Positions 32,606 to 42,144 are shown, counted from the stretch's first letter. The stretch: 64,000 nucleotides of DNA from an uncultured Dysosmobacter sp. (GCA_934565855.1 CAKTIO010000008.1:82268-146267); one strand, 5' to 3'. The notes: a model not told the origin generated them from the letters alone. Translations and numbers: made by a program.

Positions 32606-33997
32606 ATGTCCGATCTGATTGCTGCCATCGCCACCGGAAATGCCGCCATGGCGATTGGCATTGTCCGTGTCTCCGGCGATGGCTGTCTGGATGCCTGCCG
32701 GAGCGTTTTCCGTCCTCTCAACGGCAAGCCCCTTGCCCAGTGCGAGGCACGGAAAATGATCTACGGCGATATGCTGGATGCCCAGGGGCGGGTCATTGAC
32801 CGGGGACTGGCAGTCCGGTTTCCCGGTCCTCACAGCTATACCGGCGAGGATTCCGCCGAATTCCACTGCCACGGCTCTCCCATCGTGCTGCGGGAGTTGC
32901 TGAGCGCCCTGTTTGCCGCAGGCGCCCGGCAGGCGCTGGCAGGGGAATTTACCAAGCGGGCGTTTTTGAACGGACGGATGGACCTGACCCAGGCGGAAGC
33001 CGTGGTGGACCTCATTGACGCGGAATCTGCCGCCGCCGCCCGGAATGCCGCCGCCCAGTTGGACGGTGCGCTGCGCCGGACGCTGGAAACGGTGCAGAAC
33101 GCCCTGCTGGACGTGACCTCCCGGTTTTACGCCGTGGTGGATTACCCTGATGAGGACATTGAGGACGTCCATCCGGAGGAGATCGCCGCCGCGTTGGACA
33201 CCTCCCGGAAAACGCTGGAGCAGCTGCTTGCCACCTGCCGCCGGGGAAGGCTGCTGAAAGCCGGCGTACGCACCGCCATCGTGGGGCTGCCCAACGCGGG
33301 AAAATCCTCTCTGCTGAACGCGCTGGCAGGCTATGACCGCTGTCTGGTAACGGACATTCCCGGCACCACCCGGGACACCGTAGAGGAAAGCGTCCTGTGC
33401 GGCGGCGTACTGCTGCGGCTGACGGACACCGCCGGCATCCGGGACACGGAGGACACCGTGGAGCGGCTGGGAGTGGAGCGCTCCCGGGCGGCATTGCAGC
33501 AGGCGGAGCTGGTGATCGCCGTGGTAGATGGCTCTGTCTCCCCCACGCCGGAAACTGCCGCCTTGCTGGACTCCGTCCGTGCGGGAGACGCCCCCTGGCT
33601 ACTGGTGCTTTCCAAGGGAGACCTTTCCCCCTGCCCGTCCGCCCTGCCGGACCAGCAGGCTGTGCTGCCCCATCCCCCGGCAGCGCGGCTCTCCCTGTCC
33701 GCCCGGACCGGGGCGGGCATCGACGCGCTGGAGGACGCCGTTGCCCGGCTGTTCCCCATTGGCGGCGCGGCAGCCGGAAGCGGCAGCTTACTGACGGACG
33801 CCCGGCAGGAGGACGCTGCCCGCCGCGCAGCTGCCGCCGTGCAGCGCGCCCAGCAGGCGCTGGACGCCGGACTGACTCCGGACGCCATCCTGACCGACGC
33901 CGAGGAAGCGCTGGACGCTCTGGGCGAACTGACCGGACGCACCGCCCGGGAGGATCTGGTGGACACGATCTTTTCCCGCTTCTGCGTTGGAAAATAA
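32606..33997 (+). CDS. mnmE: tRNA modification GTPase MnmE (TrmE)
   Basis: 463 aa. The N-terminal folate-binding domain (AIATGNAAMAIGIVRVSG, FTKRAFLNGRMDLTQAEAV) precedes the G domain (GLPNAGKSSLLNAL; DIPGTTRD; DTAGIRDTEDTVERLGVERS). The C-terminal FCVGK carries the essential Cys. With MnmG it makes 5-aminomethyl-type wobble uridines in tRNA. mnmG, often adjacent, is not in this window. AGGGAGG precedes the ATG at 32606. Confidence 0.97.
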   Translation: MSDLIAAIATGNAAMAIGIVRVSGDGCLDACRSVFRPLNGKPLAQCEARKMIYGDMLDAQGRVIDRGLAVRFPGPHSYTGEDSAEFHCHGSPIVLRELLSALFAAGARQALAGEFTKRAFLNGRMDLTQAEAVVDLIDAESAAAARNAAAQLDGALRRTLETVQNALLDVTSRFYAVVDYPDEDIEDVHPEEIAAALDTSRKTLEQLLATCRRGRLLKAGVRTAIVGLPNAGKSSLLNALAGYDRCLVTDIPGTTRDTVEESVLCGGVLLRLTDTAGIRDTEDTVERLGVERSRAALQQAELVIAVVDGSVSPTPETAALLDSVRAGDAPWLLVLSKGDLSPCPSALPDQQAVLPHPPAARLSLSARTGAGIDALEDAVARLFPIGGAAAGSGSLLTDARQEDAARRAAAAVQRAQQALDAGLTPDAILTDAEEALDALGELTGRTAREDLVDTIFSRFCVGK

Positions 33998-34031
33998 CGC
34001 CAGACATGGTTTTCATCGTTTTAAAATATCG

Positions 34032-34060
34032 TTGTCAAAATCACATCCGTGTGGTATGCT
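34032..34060 (+). promoter_or_regulatory. Promoter of the DUF1836-degV unit
   Basis: TTGTCA (34032-34037), 17-base spacer, TATGCT (34055-34060). Confidence 0.72.
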
Positions 34061-34107
34061 GAAGGCAGCGGAACCATTTTGACTGAAAAAACGAGGAGGA
34101 ACCCTGT

Positions 34108-34692
34108 ATGGATGAACTGGAACAGCTGAGAGAACGCCTGCGCAGCCAGCGCCCTGTGAAATGGGAACAGCTGCCGGATCTTCCTCTGTATATGGATCAG
34201 GTCCTCACCTATATGGACCGGCAGGTGCTGCGGTTTGAGGACGAGGACGGTCTGACTGCCGCAATGGTGAACAATTACACCAAAAGCGGTCTGCTGCCCC
34301 GGGCGGAGGGTAAGAAGTACAACCGGGAGCATCTTGCCTATCTGACCGCCATCTGCGTGCTGAAAAAGGTGCTGTCCGCCAAGGACCTGTCTCTGATCCT
34401 ACAGGAGGAGCTGTCCGCCCGGCAGGATGTTCCCGGCAGCTACAACCTGTTCTGCGACAGCCTGGATAAATCCCTGAACCTCATCACCGATGTGATGGAG
34501 GCGTACTCTGAGGAGTCGGACGCCGCGGACGCCGCCGTCCACTTCGCCCTGCTGAGCTATGCCGCCGGGCTTGCCAGCAGCCGCTACGTCTCGCTGCTGC
34601 GGGAAAAACATCAGGCGGAGGAGCCGGAGGGAAAGCACCGGCGCTCCGCCCGCAAGCTTAGGAAACACACGGAGGATACGGAAAAGGAGTGA
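34108..34692 (+). CDS. DUF1836 domain protein
   Basis: 194 aa. The central region (LPDLPLYMDQVLTYMDRQVLRFE...AAMVNNYTKSGLLPRAEGKKYNREHLAYLTAICVLKKVLS) is the DUF1836 domain, which has a MerR-like winged-helix appearance. The C-terminus ends in a basic tail (KHRRSARKLRKH). It is probably a DNA-binding regulator. It is widespread in Firmicutes, often next to degV as here; target unknown. Confidence 0.88.
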   Translation: MDELEQLRERLRSQRPVKWEQLPDLPLYMDQVLTYMDRQVLRFEDEDGLTAAMVNNYTKSGLLPRAEGKKYNREHLAYLTAICVLKKVLSAKDLSLILQEELSARQDVPGSYNLFCDSLDKSLNLITDVMEAYSEESDAADAAVHFALLSYAAGLASSRYVSLLREKHQAEEPEGKHRRSARKLRKHTEDTEKE

Positions 34693-34697
34693 CCGGA

Positions 34698-35570
34698 ATG
34701 CGTGATTTTGTTCTGATGACCGACAGCTGCTGCGACCTGCCCGCCGATCTGGCGGAGCAGCTGCAGCTGGATGTGCTGCCCCTGACACTGCAAATGGAAA
34801 ACGTATCCTATAAAAACTGGCTGGACGGAAGAGAGCTGGACTTCGGCACGTTTTACAGCAGGCTCCGCGCCGGAGCCACCGCTTCCACTGCCGCGGTAAA
34901 CGTGGGGGAATATCAGGCGCAGATGCGCCCCCATCTGGAGGCGGGACGGGACATTCTGTGCATCGCCTTTTCCTCCGCCCTGTCTACCACCTACCAGTCC
35001 GCATGTATTGCCGCGGAGGACCTGCGGCAGGAATTTCCTGAAGCCCGCATTGAGGTGGTAGATTCCCTGTCCGCCTCCCTGGGACAGGGACTGCTGGTCT
35101 ACCTGTGTGCGCTGGAGCAGCAGAAGGGACGCACGCTGGAGCAGGTCCGGGACTTTGCGGACCAGACCCGCCACCAGGTGTGCCACTGGTTCACCGTGGA
35201 CGACCTGAATCACCTGAAGCGGGGCGGGCGCATCAGCGCCGCCACCGCCCTGTTCGGCACCATGCTGTCCATCAAGCCGGTGATGCATGTAGACACAGAG
35301 GGACGTCTGGTCCCCGTGGCAAAGGCACGGGGGCGGAAGGCTTCCCTGCTGGCGCTGGTGGACCGCATGGAGCAGTCTGCCCAGGACCCCGCCCACCAGA
35401 CGGTGTTCATCAGCCACGGCGACTGCCGGGAGGACGCGGAATTTGTCGCCGGAGAGGTCCGCCGCCGGTTCGGCACCGCCGACATCCGCATCAACTATGT
35501 GGGACCGGTCATCGGCAACCACTCCGGTCCCGGTACGCTGGCGCTGTTTTTCCTGGGCAGCCCCCGGTAA
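34698..35570 (+). CDS. DegV family (FakB-type) fatty-acid-binding protein
   Basis: 290 aa. The N-terminal MTDSCCDLPADLAEQL loop, FSSALSTTYQSA, VVDSLSASLGQGLLV, the LKRGGRISAA motif and a C-terminal HSGPGTLALFF are DegV hallmarks. These proteins bind a fatty acid and present it to FakA kinase. No full FakA is encoded here, only a short FakA-C-like gene at 3968-4219. ATG at 34698 has AAGGAG eight bases upstream; a GTG at 34689 is also open. Confidence 0.93.
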   Translation: MRDFVLMTDSCCDLPADLAEQLQLDVLPLTLQMENVSYKNWLDGRELDFGTFYSRLRAGATASTAAVNVGEYQAQMRPHLEAGRDILCIAFSSALSTTYQSACIAAEDLRQEFPEARIEVVDSLSASLGQGLLVYLCALEQQKGRTLEQVRDFADQTRHQVCHWFTVDDLNHLKRGGRISAATALFGTMLSIKPVMHVDTEGRLVPVAKARGRKASLLALVDRMEQSAQDPAHQTVFISHGDCREDAEFVAGEVRRRFGTADIRINYVGPVIGNHSGPGTLALFFLGSPR

Positions 35571-35618
35571 CGGCGGCACGCCATTCCCTGATTCTATAAA
35601 TAAACGGAGGTCCGCCCC

Positions 35619-36575
35619 ATGAAGTGGCTGGAAGTACACCTTGATACCAACCACGCCGGTCTGGAGCCTGTGGAGACATTTCTGTCCTCTCAGGGCATTG
35701 ACGGTGTGATCATTGACGACGAAGAGGAATTTCACGAGTTTTTGGAGAACAACCATCAGTACTGGGACTATGTGGACGAGGAGCTGATGGAAAAGGAGCG
35801 GGGCAAAAGCCGTATCACCTTTTATCTGGAGGAAAACGAGACGGGCTTTTCCCAGCTTGCCGCCCTGCGCATCGCCCTGTCCGGCTTTAAAAGCGCCCAC
35901 CCGGAGTACGGCAGCCTGCTGCTGACCATCGACAATCTGGAGGATGCCGACTGGGAGAACAACTGGAAGCAGTTCTACAAGCCGATGGAGATTGGTGAGC
36001 GGTTGATCGTCATTCCCGAGTGGGAGCGCGCCAACACTGCCGGACGGGTCCCCCTGATCCTGAATCCGGGGCTGACCTTCGGCACCGGCAGCCATGCCAC
36101 CACCCGCCTGTGCTTGACCGCGCTGGAGCAGCGCATCCACGGCGGCGAGCAGGTGCTGGATCTGGGCTGCGGCAGCGGCATTCTGTCCATTGCCGCCCTG
36201 AAGCTGGGCGCCGCCCACGCCTTTGCCTGCGATATTGACGACAAGTGCGAGGACGTCGCCTACGAAAACGCCGCCCTGAACGGCATCGGACGGGATGTTT
36301 ACACCGTCCGCACGGGAGACATCCTGACCAGCAAGCCCCTGCAGCAGGAAATCGGCACCGGCTGCTATGACGTGGTGCTTGCCAACATCGTGGCGGACGT
36401 GATCATTGCCCTTGCCCCGGCGGTGCGTCCCCTGCTGAAGCCGGAGGGCGTGTTCATTTGCTCCGGCATCATCGATGACCGCGCCGTGGAGGTGGCGGAC
36501 CGGCTGCGTCAGGCGGGGCTTTCCATTCTGGAAAGCCATGAGTCCGAGGGCTGGTTCTCCTACATCTGCCGGTAA
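35619..36575 (+). CDS. prmA: Ribosomal protein L11 methyltransferase
   Basis: 318 aa. The N-terminal substrate domain begins MKWLEVHLDTNHAGLEPVETFL. The methyltransferase core includes DADWENNWKQFYKP, PGLTFGTGSHATTRLCL and the SAM loop VLDLGCGSGILSIAALKLGA, then VLANIVADVI. It trimethylates Lys residues and the N-terminus of L11. ACGGAGG precedes the ATG. Confidence 0.95.
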   Translation: MKWLEVHLDTNHAGLEPVETFLSSQGIDGVIIDDEEEFHEFLENNHQYWDYVDEELMEKERGKSRITFYLEENETGFSQLAALRIALSGFKSAHPEYGSLLLTIDNLEDADWENNWKQFYKPMEIGERLIVIPEWERANTAGRVPLILNPGLTFGTGSHATTRLCLTALEQRIHGGEQVLDLGCGSGILSIAALKLGAAHAFACDIDDKCEDVAYENAALNGIGRDVYTVRTGDILTSKPLQQEIGTGCYDVVLANIVADVIIALAPAVRPLLKPEGVFICSGIIDDRAVEVADRLRQAGLSILESHESEGWFSYICR

Positions 36576-36616
36576 AGAGAGACCGTTTCCCGGTTTTCCT
36601 GAAAAAATGATATCTG

Positions 36617-36666
36617 AAACAGCCCTCCGGGAGTGCCGCCGCGCTTCCGGAGGGCTGTTTTTTAGG
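36617..36666 (+). terminator. prmA terminator
   Basis: A 14-bp stem AAACAGCCCTCCGG/CCGGAGGGCTGTTT with a GC-rich loop and a T-run. Confidence 0.9.
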
Positions 36667-36759
36667 AAAACGCTCCCGGCGGCAGAGGTGTTCGACGGGT
36701 TTCTTCCCCCTTTTCTTTTTCCGCCCGATAAAATGGAAGAAAAAGGAAGGTGAGGTTTC

Positions 36760-37569
36760 ATGGCAACTGTACTGGCACAGTCCGGTCAGGTCCTTTCGCT
36801 GCCGGTAGAGCAGCTTCATCCCAACCCCATGCAGCCCCGGCGGGTGTTTGACAGCGGCGCCTTGGGAGAGCTCGCCGCCTCCATCCGTCAGCACGGCATC
36901 CTGCAGCCCATCTCCGTGCGGCAGACCCCCTCCGGCTGGGAGGTAGTGGCAGGCGAGCGGCGGCTGCGCGCCGCCCGGATGGCGGGACTTTCCCATGTTC
37001 CCTGCCTGGTTCTGGAGCTGAACGACCAGGAGTCCGCCCTGATGGCACTGATGGAAAACCTGCAGCGGCAGGACCTGCACTATCTGGAGGAGGCCAGCGC
37101 CCTGGCGGCATATCAGAAGCGCACAGGCATGACCCAGGAGGAGATCGCGGCAAAGCTGGGACGCTCTCCCTCCGCCATCGCCAACAAGCTGCGGCTGCTG
37201 CGGCTGTCACCGGAGTGTGCGGCGCAGCTGCTGAACCACCGCCTGTCCGAGCGCCACGCCCGGGCGCTGCTGCGGATGGACAACGAGGACGAACGCCGCG
37301 CCGCCCTGCGCCACATCATCGCCGCCGATCTGAACGTGGCACAGGCGGAGCGCTACATCGACCAGCGGCTGCGGGCGCTGCACGCCCCTCCCCCGCCCCG
37401 GCGCACCTTCATCCTCAAGGATGTGCGGCTGTTTCTCAACAGCGTGGACCGGGGGCTGCGGCTGATCCGCAGCGCGGGCGTTCCCGCCGAAAGCGGGCGG
37501 GAGGAAACAGAGGACTCCATTCTTCTCACCATCCGCATCCCCAAACAGACCCGCGGCACGGACGCTTGA
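36760..37569 (+). CDS. noc: ParB/Noc-like nucleoid occlusion protein
   Basis: 269 aa ParB-fold protein. The CTP-binding motif is GERRLRAAR (about residue 65) and MENLQRQDLHYLEEA is box II. The HTH contains MTQEEIAAKLGRSPSAIANKLRLLRLS followed by LSERHARALL, close to Noc rather than Spo0J. The C-terminus (LKDVRLFLNSVDRGLRLIRSAGV...TIRIPK) also fits Noc. The short N-terminal amphipathic membrane helix of Bacillus Noc is not evident. It is distinct from the ParB at 54629-55510. Noc blocks division over the nucleoid. Confidence 0.72.
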   Translation: MATVLAQSGQVLSLPVEQLHPNPMQPRRVFDSGALGELAASIRQHGILQPISVRQTPSGWEVVAGERRLRAARMAGLSHVPCLVLELNDQESALMALMENLQRQDLHYLEEASALAAYQKRTGMTQEEIAAKLGRSPSAIANKLRLLRLSPECAAQLLNHRLSERHARALLRMDNEDERRAALRHIIAADLNVAQAERYIDQRLRALHAPPPPRRTFILKDVRLFLNSVDRGLRLIRSAGVPAESGREETEDSILLTIRIPKQTRGTDA

Positions 37570-37720
37570 GAAAAAAGCCGCCCTGTTTGTTGCAAAAGCC
37601 ACTGTATTGTTACGGGATTGTAATGAAAATCCCATTGCAGATATGTTAGAATGGGTAAGACCCAGAGTCGGCTCCCGAAGGAAGCCAGTCTGGAATTTTT
37701 TGCAACTACAGGAGGGCTTC

Positions 37721-39553
37721 ATGGAAGAGATACATAACGAAGCCGCAGTCCGGACCAGAGGCGGAAGGCGGGTGGCAGCCGCGCCGTCCTCCGGGAAAAA
37801 ACCGCTGCTGATCGCCGGGATCGTATTGGCTGTGCTGCTGGCAGCCTATGTGGCGCTGTGCGCCTATGCCGCGTCCAGCAAAACCATCTGGAAAAACACC
37901 GTGGTCCTGGGGCAGGATATCGGCGGCATGACCGCGGAAGAAGCCGGGGAAACGCTGAAAAACGCCCTGCCCGGAATGCAGATCCAGCTGTACCTGTATC
38001 CGGCGGACGGAGACGCCGCCAGTCACGATGAAGCGGCGGATGCCGCCATTTCCACCCAGGAGCTGGGCGCCGTGCTGACAGATCCTGCCGCTCTTGCCCA
38101 GGCGGCGCAGGCGGAAAACACGAACGGTTCGTTTTTGACCATGGGCTGGCGCTATCTGACCCACAAGGGTCTGTCCTGGGGCGCTGCCGCCACCCAGCAT
38201 CAGTTGACGCTGGATGAGACAAATGTTGCCGCCGTGGCGGAGGTCACTGCCCAGTCCCTGTCCTATCCGGCGCAGGACACCTCTTACCAGCTGAATGACA
38301 GCACCCTGACCATCACCCGCGGCGTGGACGGACGCAGCGTCAGCGCGGAGGAGCTTCAGCGGCAGCTGAACGAGGTGCTGTGGGACGATCTGACGCTGGA
38401 TATTCCCTATACGGTGGAGCCTGCCAATGACCTGTCCGCCCAGGAGATCTCCGATGTGGTATCCTCCAAGATGAAGAACGCCGGGTATGACGCCGCCACC
38501 GGGTCCATCTACCCGGAGCAGGTGGGCGCGGAATTTGACGTATCTGCCGCCCAGACGCTGCTGGACAGCGCCGCCCCCGGTGAGAGCGTAGACGTTCCCG
38601 CTACGGTGGAATATCCGGCGGTAACGGCGCAGCAGCTGAAGGGCGTGCTGTTCCGGGATGTGCTGGGACGCGCCACCACCCATGTGGGCGGCACCTCCGC
38701 CCGCATCAGCAACGTAAAGCTGTCCGCCTCCTCCATCAACGGAACCGTGCTGAACTGTGGAGACGTGTTCTCCTACAACGGCACCGTGGGACAGCGCACC
38801 GCTGCCCGGGGCTATCAGGCGGCACCCGCCTATGTCAAGGGCGAAACGGTGGATGAGATCGGCGGCGGCATCTGCCAGACCTCCTCCACGCTGTATCTGG
38901 CATGTCTGAACTCCAACCTTTCCATTGTGGAGCGCTACGCCCACCGCTACGCCCCCTCCTACATCAGCTGGGGCATGGACGCCACGGTGTCCTGGGGCGG
39001 TCCGGACTACAAATTCTCCAACAATACGGACTATCCCGTGAAGATCGCCGCCAGCTACTCCAAGGGCTATCTGACGGTGACGCTGTACGGCACCAAAACG
39101 GACTCCACCACCGTGAAGATGACCAACAAGGTCCTGTCTGACACGGAGTGGACCACCGTTTACGAGGACGACAACACCCTGCCTGCCGGAACGGAAAAGG
39201 TGAAGACCACCCCCTACACCGGGCATAAGGTGGAATCCTACCGGAACCTGTATGACGGAAACGGCAAGCTGATCTCCAGCCGTCTGGAGGCTGTCAGCGA
39301 TTACAAGGTGCGCAACAAGGTGGTGCTGCGGGGTCCCGCCAAGACGGAGACGCCGGTCTCCGGCGGAAACAGCGCTTCCTCCTCCGGCAGCGGGTCCTCC
39401 AGCGGCTCCAGCTCTGACAACAGCGGAAGCACCGGAAGCGGCGGCACAGAGACCACTCCCCCTGTCTCCGGCGGCGAGACCGTGACTCCCACCGAACCGG
39501 GCGATTCCGGCGGCTTCATCGTCATCACTCCGGAGGAACAGGGCAACGCATAA
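37721..39553 (+). CDS. VanW-family exported protein with peptidoglycan-binding-like domain
   Basis: 610 aa from the ATG at 37721 (GGAGGGCTTC upstream). There is a short cytoplasmic N-terminus, a membrane segment at about residues 26-46, and then a PG_binding_4-like region (about residues 60-270). The VanW domain starts near residue 320 (LGRATTHVGGTSARISNVKLSA; GEVFSYN-like GDVFSYNGTVGQRT; ETVDEIGGGICQTSSTLYLA). The C-terminal roughly 70 residues are Ser/Gly/Thr-rich low complexity. It is presumably a cell-wall protein; the activity of VanW domains is still unclear. Confidence 0.9.
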   Translation: MEEIHNEAAVRTRGGRRVAAAPSSGKKPLLIAGIVLAVLLAAYVALCAYAASSKTIWKNTVVLGQDIGGMTAEEAGETLKNALPGMQIQLYLYPADGDAASHDEAADAAISTQELGAVLTDPAALAQAAQAENTNGSFLTMGWRYLTHKGLSWGAAATQHQLTLDETNVAAVAEVTAQSLSYPAQDTSYQLNDSTLTITRGVDGRSVSAEELQRQLNEVLWDDLTLDIPYTVEPANDLSAQEISDVVSSKMKNAGYDAATGSIYPEQVGAEFDVSAAQTLLDSAAPGESVDVPATVEYPAVTAQQLKGVLFRDVLGRATTHVGGTSARISNVKLSASSINGTVLNCGDVFSYNGTVGQRTAARGYQAAPAYVKGETVDEIGGGICQTSSTLYLACLNSNLSIVERYAHRYAPSYISWGMDATVSWGGPDYKFSNNTDYPVKIAASYSKGYLTVTLYGTKTDSTTVKMTNKVLSDTEWTTVYEDDNTLPAGTEKVKTTPYTGHKVESYRNLYDGNGKLISSRLEAVSDYKVRNKVVLRGPAKTETPVSGGNSASSSGSGSSSGSSSDNSGSTGSGGTETTPPVSGGETVTPTEPGDSGGFIVITPEEQGNA

Positions 39554-39592
39554 GCCCTGTCCCCTGACCCATCTACAAAGGAGGAACTCCCT

Positions 39593-40537
39593 ATGGAAGA
39601 ACCCACATTTCGTTTGACGCTGGTCGGTCCCGGCGGCGTGGGCGGACTGCTGAGCGCACCGCTGGTGCGCCAATACGGCAGCGCTGTGACGCTGGTCGCA
39701 CACGGAGAACGGGGCGAAGCCCTGCGCCGGAACGGACTGACCCTGCACAGCGACCTTTACGGCACGTTTACCGTGCAGCCCGCCGTGGTGGCGGAGACCC
39801 CGGCAGAGCTGCCCGTGCAGGACTATGTGCTGATCTGTGTGAAAAACGGCACGCTGCCGGAGGTGGCGAAGCAGATCGCCCCCATTGTCGGTCCCGACAC
39901 GGTGGTGCTGCCGGTGATGAACGGCGTAACTGCTGGGGCGGTGCTGCGGGAGCAGCTGACCCAGGGCATCGTGCTGGAAAGCGTGATCTATACGGTGTCC
40001 GGCTCTCAGCCGGACTACTCCATCGTGCAGCAGGGCAAATTCACCCAGCTTTTTGCCGGGGCGCAGCCGGGAGACGCCCGGGGCGCGGAGGCGGCGAAGC
40101 GTCTGGTGGACATCATCCACGGCGCAGGCATTGACTGCCGCCTGTCTGAGGATGTCCGCGCCGCCATCTGGAGCAAATATGTGCTGAACTGCGCCTACAA
40201 CATCGCCACCGCCCGGTGGGGCTGCCTGATTGGCGGCATCAAGGGCGACTCCGCCCGAATGGAGGACTGCCGCAGTCTGATGACCGAGGCGTGGACCGTG
40301 GGACGCGCCTGCGGCGTGGCGCTGCCGGAGGATCTGGTGCAGCGGCATATGGTGCGCATCGAAAAGACCACCGACGATTCCGACAGCTCTCTGGGACGGG
40401 ACTTTGCCGTCGGACGCGCCGGCGAGATGGAGGTCTTCAGCGGCGACCTGATCCGTATGGCGCGGCAGCATCAGGTAGACGTACCGGTGACGGAGCGGTA
40501 TTACGCCGCCCTGCGGAACATCGCCGCCCGGTTCTGA
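39593..40537 (+). CDS. Ketopantoate reductase family protein (PanE/ApbA)
   Basis: 314 aa. The N-terminal Rossmann fold has VGPGGVGGLLSAPLV; Lys in ICVKNGTLPEV and NGV in VMNGVTAGAVL match the PanE active site. The C-terminal domain has KYVLNCAYNIATA. It likely reduces 2-dehydropantoate or a related keto acid with NADPH. As no pan genes are adjacent and paralogues are common in Clostridia, the true substrate is uncertain. It follows the VanW gene by 39 bases. Confidence 0.85.
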   Translation: MEEPTFRLTLVGPGGVGGLLSAPLVRQYGSAVTLVAHGERGEALRRNGLTLHSDLYGTFTVQPAVVAETPAELPVQDYVLICVKNGTLPEVAKQIAPIVGPDTVVLPVMNGVTAGAVLREQLTQGIVLESVIYTVSGSQPDYSIVQQGKFTQLFAGAQPGDARGAEAAKRLVDIIHGAGIDCRLSEDVRAAIWSKYVLNCAYNIATARWGCLIGGIKGDSARMEDCRSLMTEAWTVGRACGVALPEDLVQRHMVRIEKTTDDSDSSLGRDFAVGRAGEMEVFSGDLIRMARQHQVDVPVTERYYAALRNIAARF

Positions 40538-40579
40538 CAGTCTCTCCGCAGGAAAGCAGCTATTCCCTCCAACAGAAGC

Positions 40580-40620
40580 AAAGGGCAGCCATTCCCTCTA
40601 TGAGGGGAATGGCTGCCTTT
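40580..40620. terminator. Bidirectional terminator, PanE-like / MATE
   Basis: A 16-bp stem AAGGGCAGCCATTCCC/GGGAATGGCTGCCTTT with an 8-base loop, between converging genes. Confidence 0.9.
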
Positions 40621-40676
40621 CTTTCGCTCCCGATCTATTCAGCGGAGCAGAAATGTGGAGCTTTGGGAAACGCCTG

Positions 40677-41993
40677 TCATGCCGTCAGAGACCGGGTGCA
40701 GCGGGACATTTTATATAGCACTGCGGCAGCCACCACCAGCTCGGTAATGGGCATGGCAAACCACAGGCTGTCCGCCCCCATCAGGGCGGGCAGCAGCAAA
40801 ATCAACGCGCCGCTGACCACCGCCCCCCGTCCCACGGAAACGGCAAAGGCAATGCCGGGACGCAGCAGAGACTGGAAATAATAGGTGGAGAAAATGTTCA
40901 GCGGCAGCAGCAGGAAGGAAAGTCCATACCGCCGCAGAATGCCCGGTGCAACGGCAAGCACCGCCGCCGTAGGCTTCATGAATACCCGCACCAGCGGGAC
41001 CGGAAGCAGCCACACCGCCGCCGTCCAAGCCACACCGATGACCGCCACCGTTGCCAGCGCCAGCCGCAGCACCGCCCGGATACGGTCCCCCTTCCCCGCG
41101 CCGAAATTGACGGAAAAAATAGGCTGGGACGCCTGTCCCACACTGTAGGCACAGCACTGAACAAAGGTACTGATATTCACCACCACACCGTATACCGCCA
41201 GTGCGTCCGTGCCGGCATAGCGCACGATCTGCCGGTTAAAGAGGATGGTGAGGATGCCCATTGCGGCGTCCACAAAAAAGGCGGAAAAGCCGCTGACCAC
41301 CAGCTCGCCGGTACGGCGGGTCAACTGCCGCACCCGGCACAGCCGCAGGGTGTTCCTGCGGCGAAGGAAGTGGACTATCATCACCACATCCGTCACAAGA
41401 CCGCCCAGCGCCGTGGCAAGTCCCGCGCCGTACACGCCCATGCCCAGCGGGAAAACAAACAGGTAGTCGCCCACCATGTTGCACACTCCGCCCAGCAGCA
41501 CCGCCCCTGTTGCCAGCGCCGGATCGCCGTCATTGCGGAGAAAGCTGGCAAGGATCTGGCTGAAGGGAAACAGCGGAACGGCGAAGCGGATGGCGGAGAG
41601 ATACTCCCGCGCCAGAGGGATCAGGTCGTCCGTGCCACCGAACAGCCGCAGCAGCGGCTCCTCATAAAACACGATGGCTGCCCAGCACAGGGCGGACACC
41701 AGCGTACCCAGCAGCACCGAGGCGGTGAAAAACTGGTTTTCATCACCCTTTTTCCTGCCCCGGGCAGTGCTGAACAGCACGCCTCCGCCGATACCAGCCA
41801 TCAGCCCCAGGGAGTAAACCAGGTTCCACAGAGGTGCCACCACCGCCAGCGCCGCCGTACCCTCCGGTCCCTGATACTGTCCCACCGCCGCCATATCCAC
41901 CATGCTGTAGATGGAGGTGGTCAAAGCGCTGCCGAACGCCGCCGAAAGATATTTGAAATAAATGCTCCGTACCGAGCCGGTCAACAGGTCCAT
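40677..41993 (-). CDS. MATE-family efflux transporter
   Basis: 438 aa from ATG 41993 (GGGAGGAAG upstream), twelve membrane segments. MVDMAAVGQYQGPEGTAALAVV is the first MATE-repeat signature, and GGVLFSTARGRK and FSVNFGAGKGDRIRAVL are conserved loops of the MepA/DinF-type group. It exports cationic drugs or metabolites in exchange for Na+ or H+. It is preceded by its own promoter and a leader ending in a terminator, so its expression may be controlled by attenuation. Confidence 0.93.
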   Translation of the reverse strand: MDLLTGSVRSIYFKYLSAAFGSALTTSIYSMVDMAAVGQYQGPEGTAALAVVAPLWNLVYSLGLMAGIGGGVLFSTARGRKKGDENQFFTASVLLGTLVSALCWAAIVFYEEPLLRLFGGTDDLIPLAREYLSAIRFAVPLFPFSQILASFLRNDGDPALATGAVLLGGVCNMVGDYLFVFPLGMGVYGAGLATALGGLVTDVVMIVHFLRRRNTLRLCRVRQLTRRTGELVVSGFSAFFVDAAMGILTILFNRQIVRYAGTDALAVYGVVVNISTFVQCCAYSVGQASQPIFSVNFGAGKGDRIRAVLRLALATVAVIGVAWTAAVWLLPVPLVRVFMKPTAAVLAVAPGILRRYGLSFLLLPLNIFSTYYFQSLLRPGIAFAVSVGRGAVVSGALILLLPALMGADSLWFAMPITELVVAAAVLYKMSRCTRSLTA

Positions 41994-42020
41994 CGTTCTT
42001 CCTCCCGCATAACGCATAAT

Positions 42021-42144
42021 AAAAAAGCCGGATAAAGCCACAGGCGTTTCAGCCTGCCACCTTATCCGGCTTGCCATTTCCTATGAACAGCTTGCCCTCC
42101 GAGTGAGCAAGAGGGTTATACCATATTCCGCACTGGTTTGTCAA
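42021..42144 (-). promoter_or_regulatory. Promoter plus leader with terminator ahead of the MATE gene (candidate attenuator/riboswitch)
   Basis: Minus-strand TTGACA (42139-42144) overlaps the dnaI-like stop codon. An 18-base spacer and TATAAC (42115-42120) follow. About 40 bases of leader come next, then a terminator whose outer arms AAGCCGGATAA/TTATCCGGCTT (42062-42072, 42025-42035) enclose a second GC-rich hairpin and end in six U (42021-42026). The MATE ribosome site follows 15 bases later. The segment GGCAAGC occurs twice in the leader, once overlapping the terminator's first arm, so alternative pairing is possible. Confidence 0.65.

Noticed and set aside
37706..40471. A 921-codon open frame opposite the VanW and PanE-like genes
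   Set aside because: It spans two well-supported genes and their intergenic gap, has no ribosome site and shows the biased composition typical of antisense frames in GC-rich DNA.
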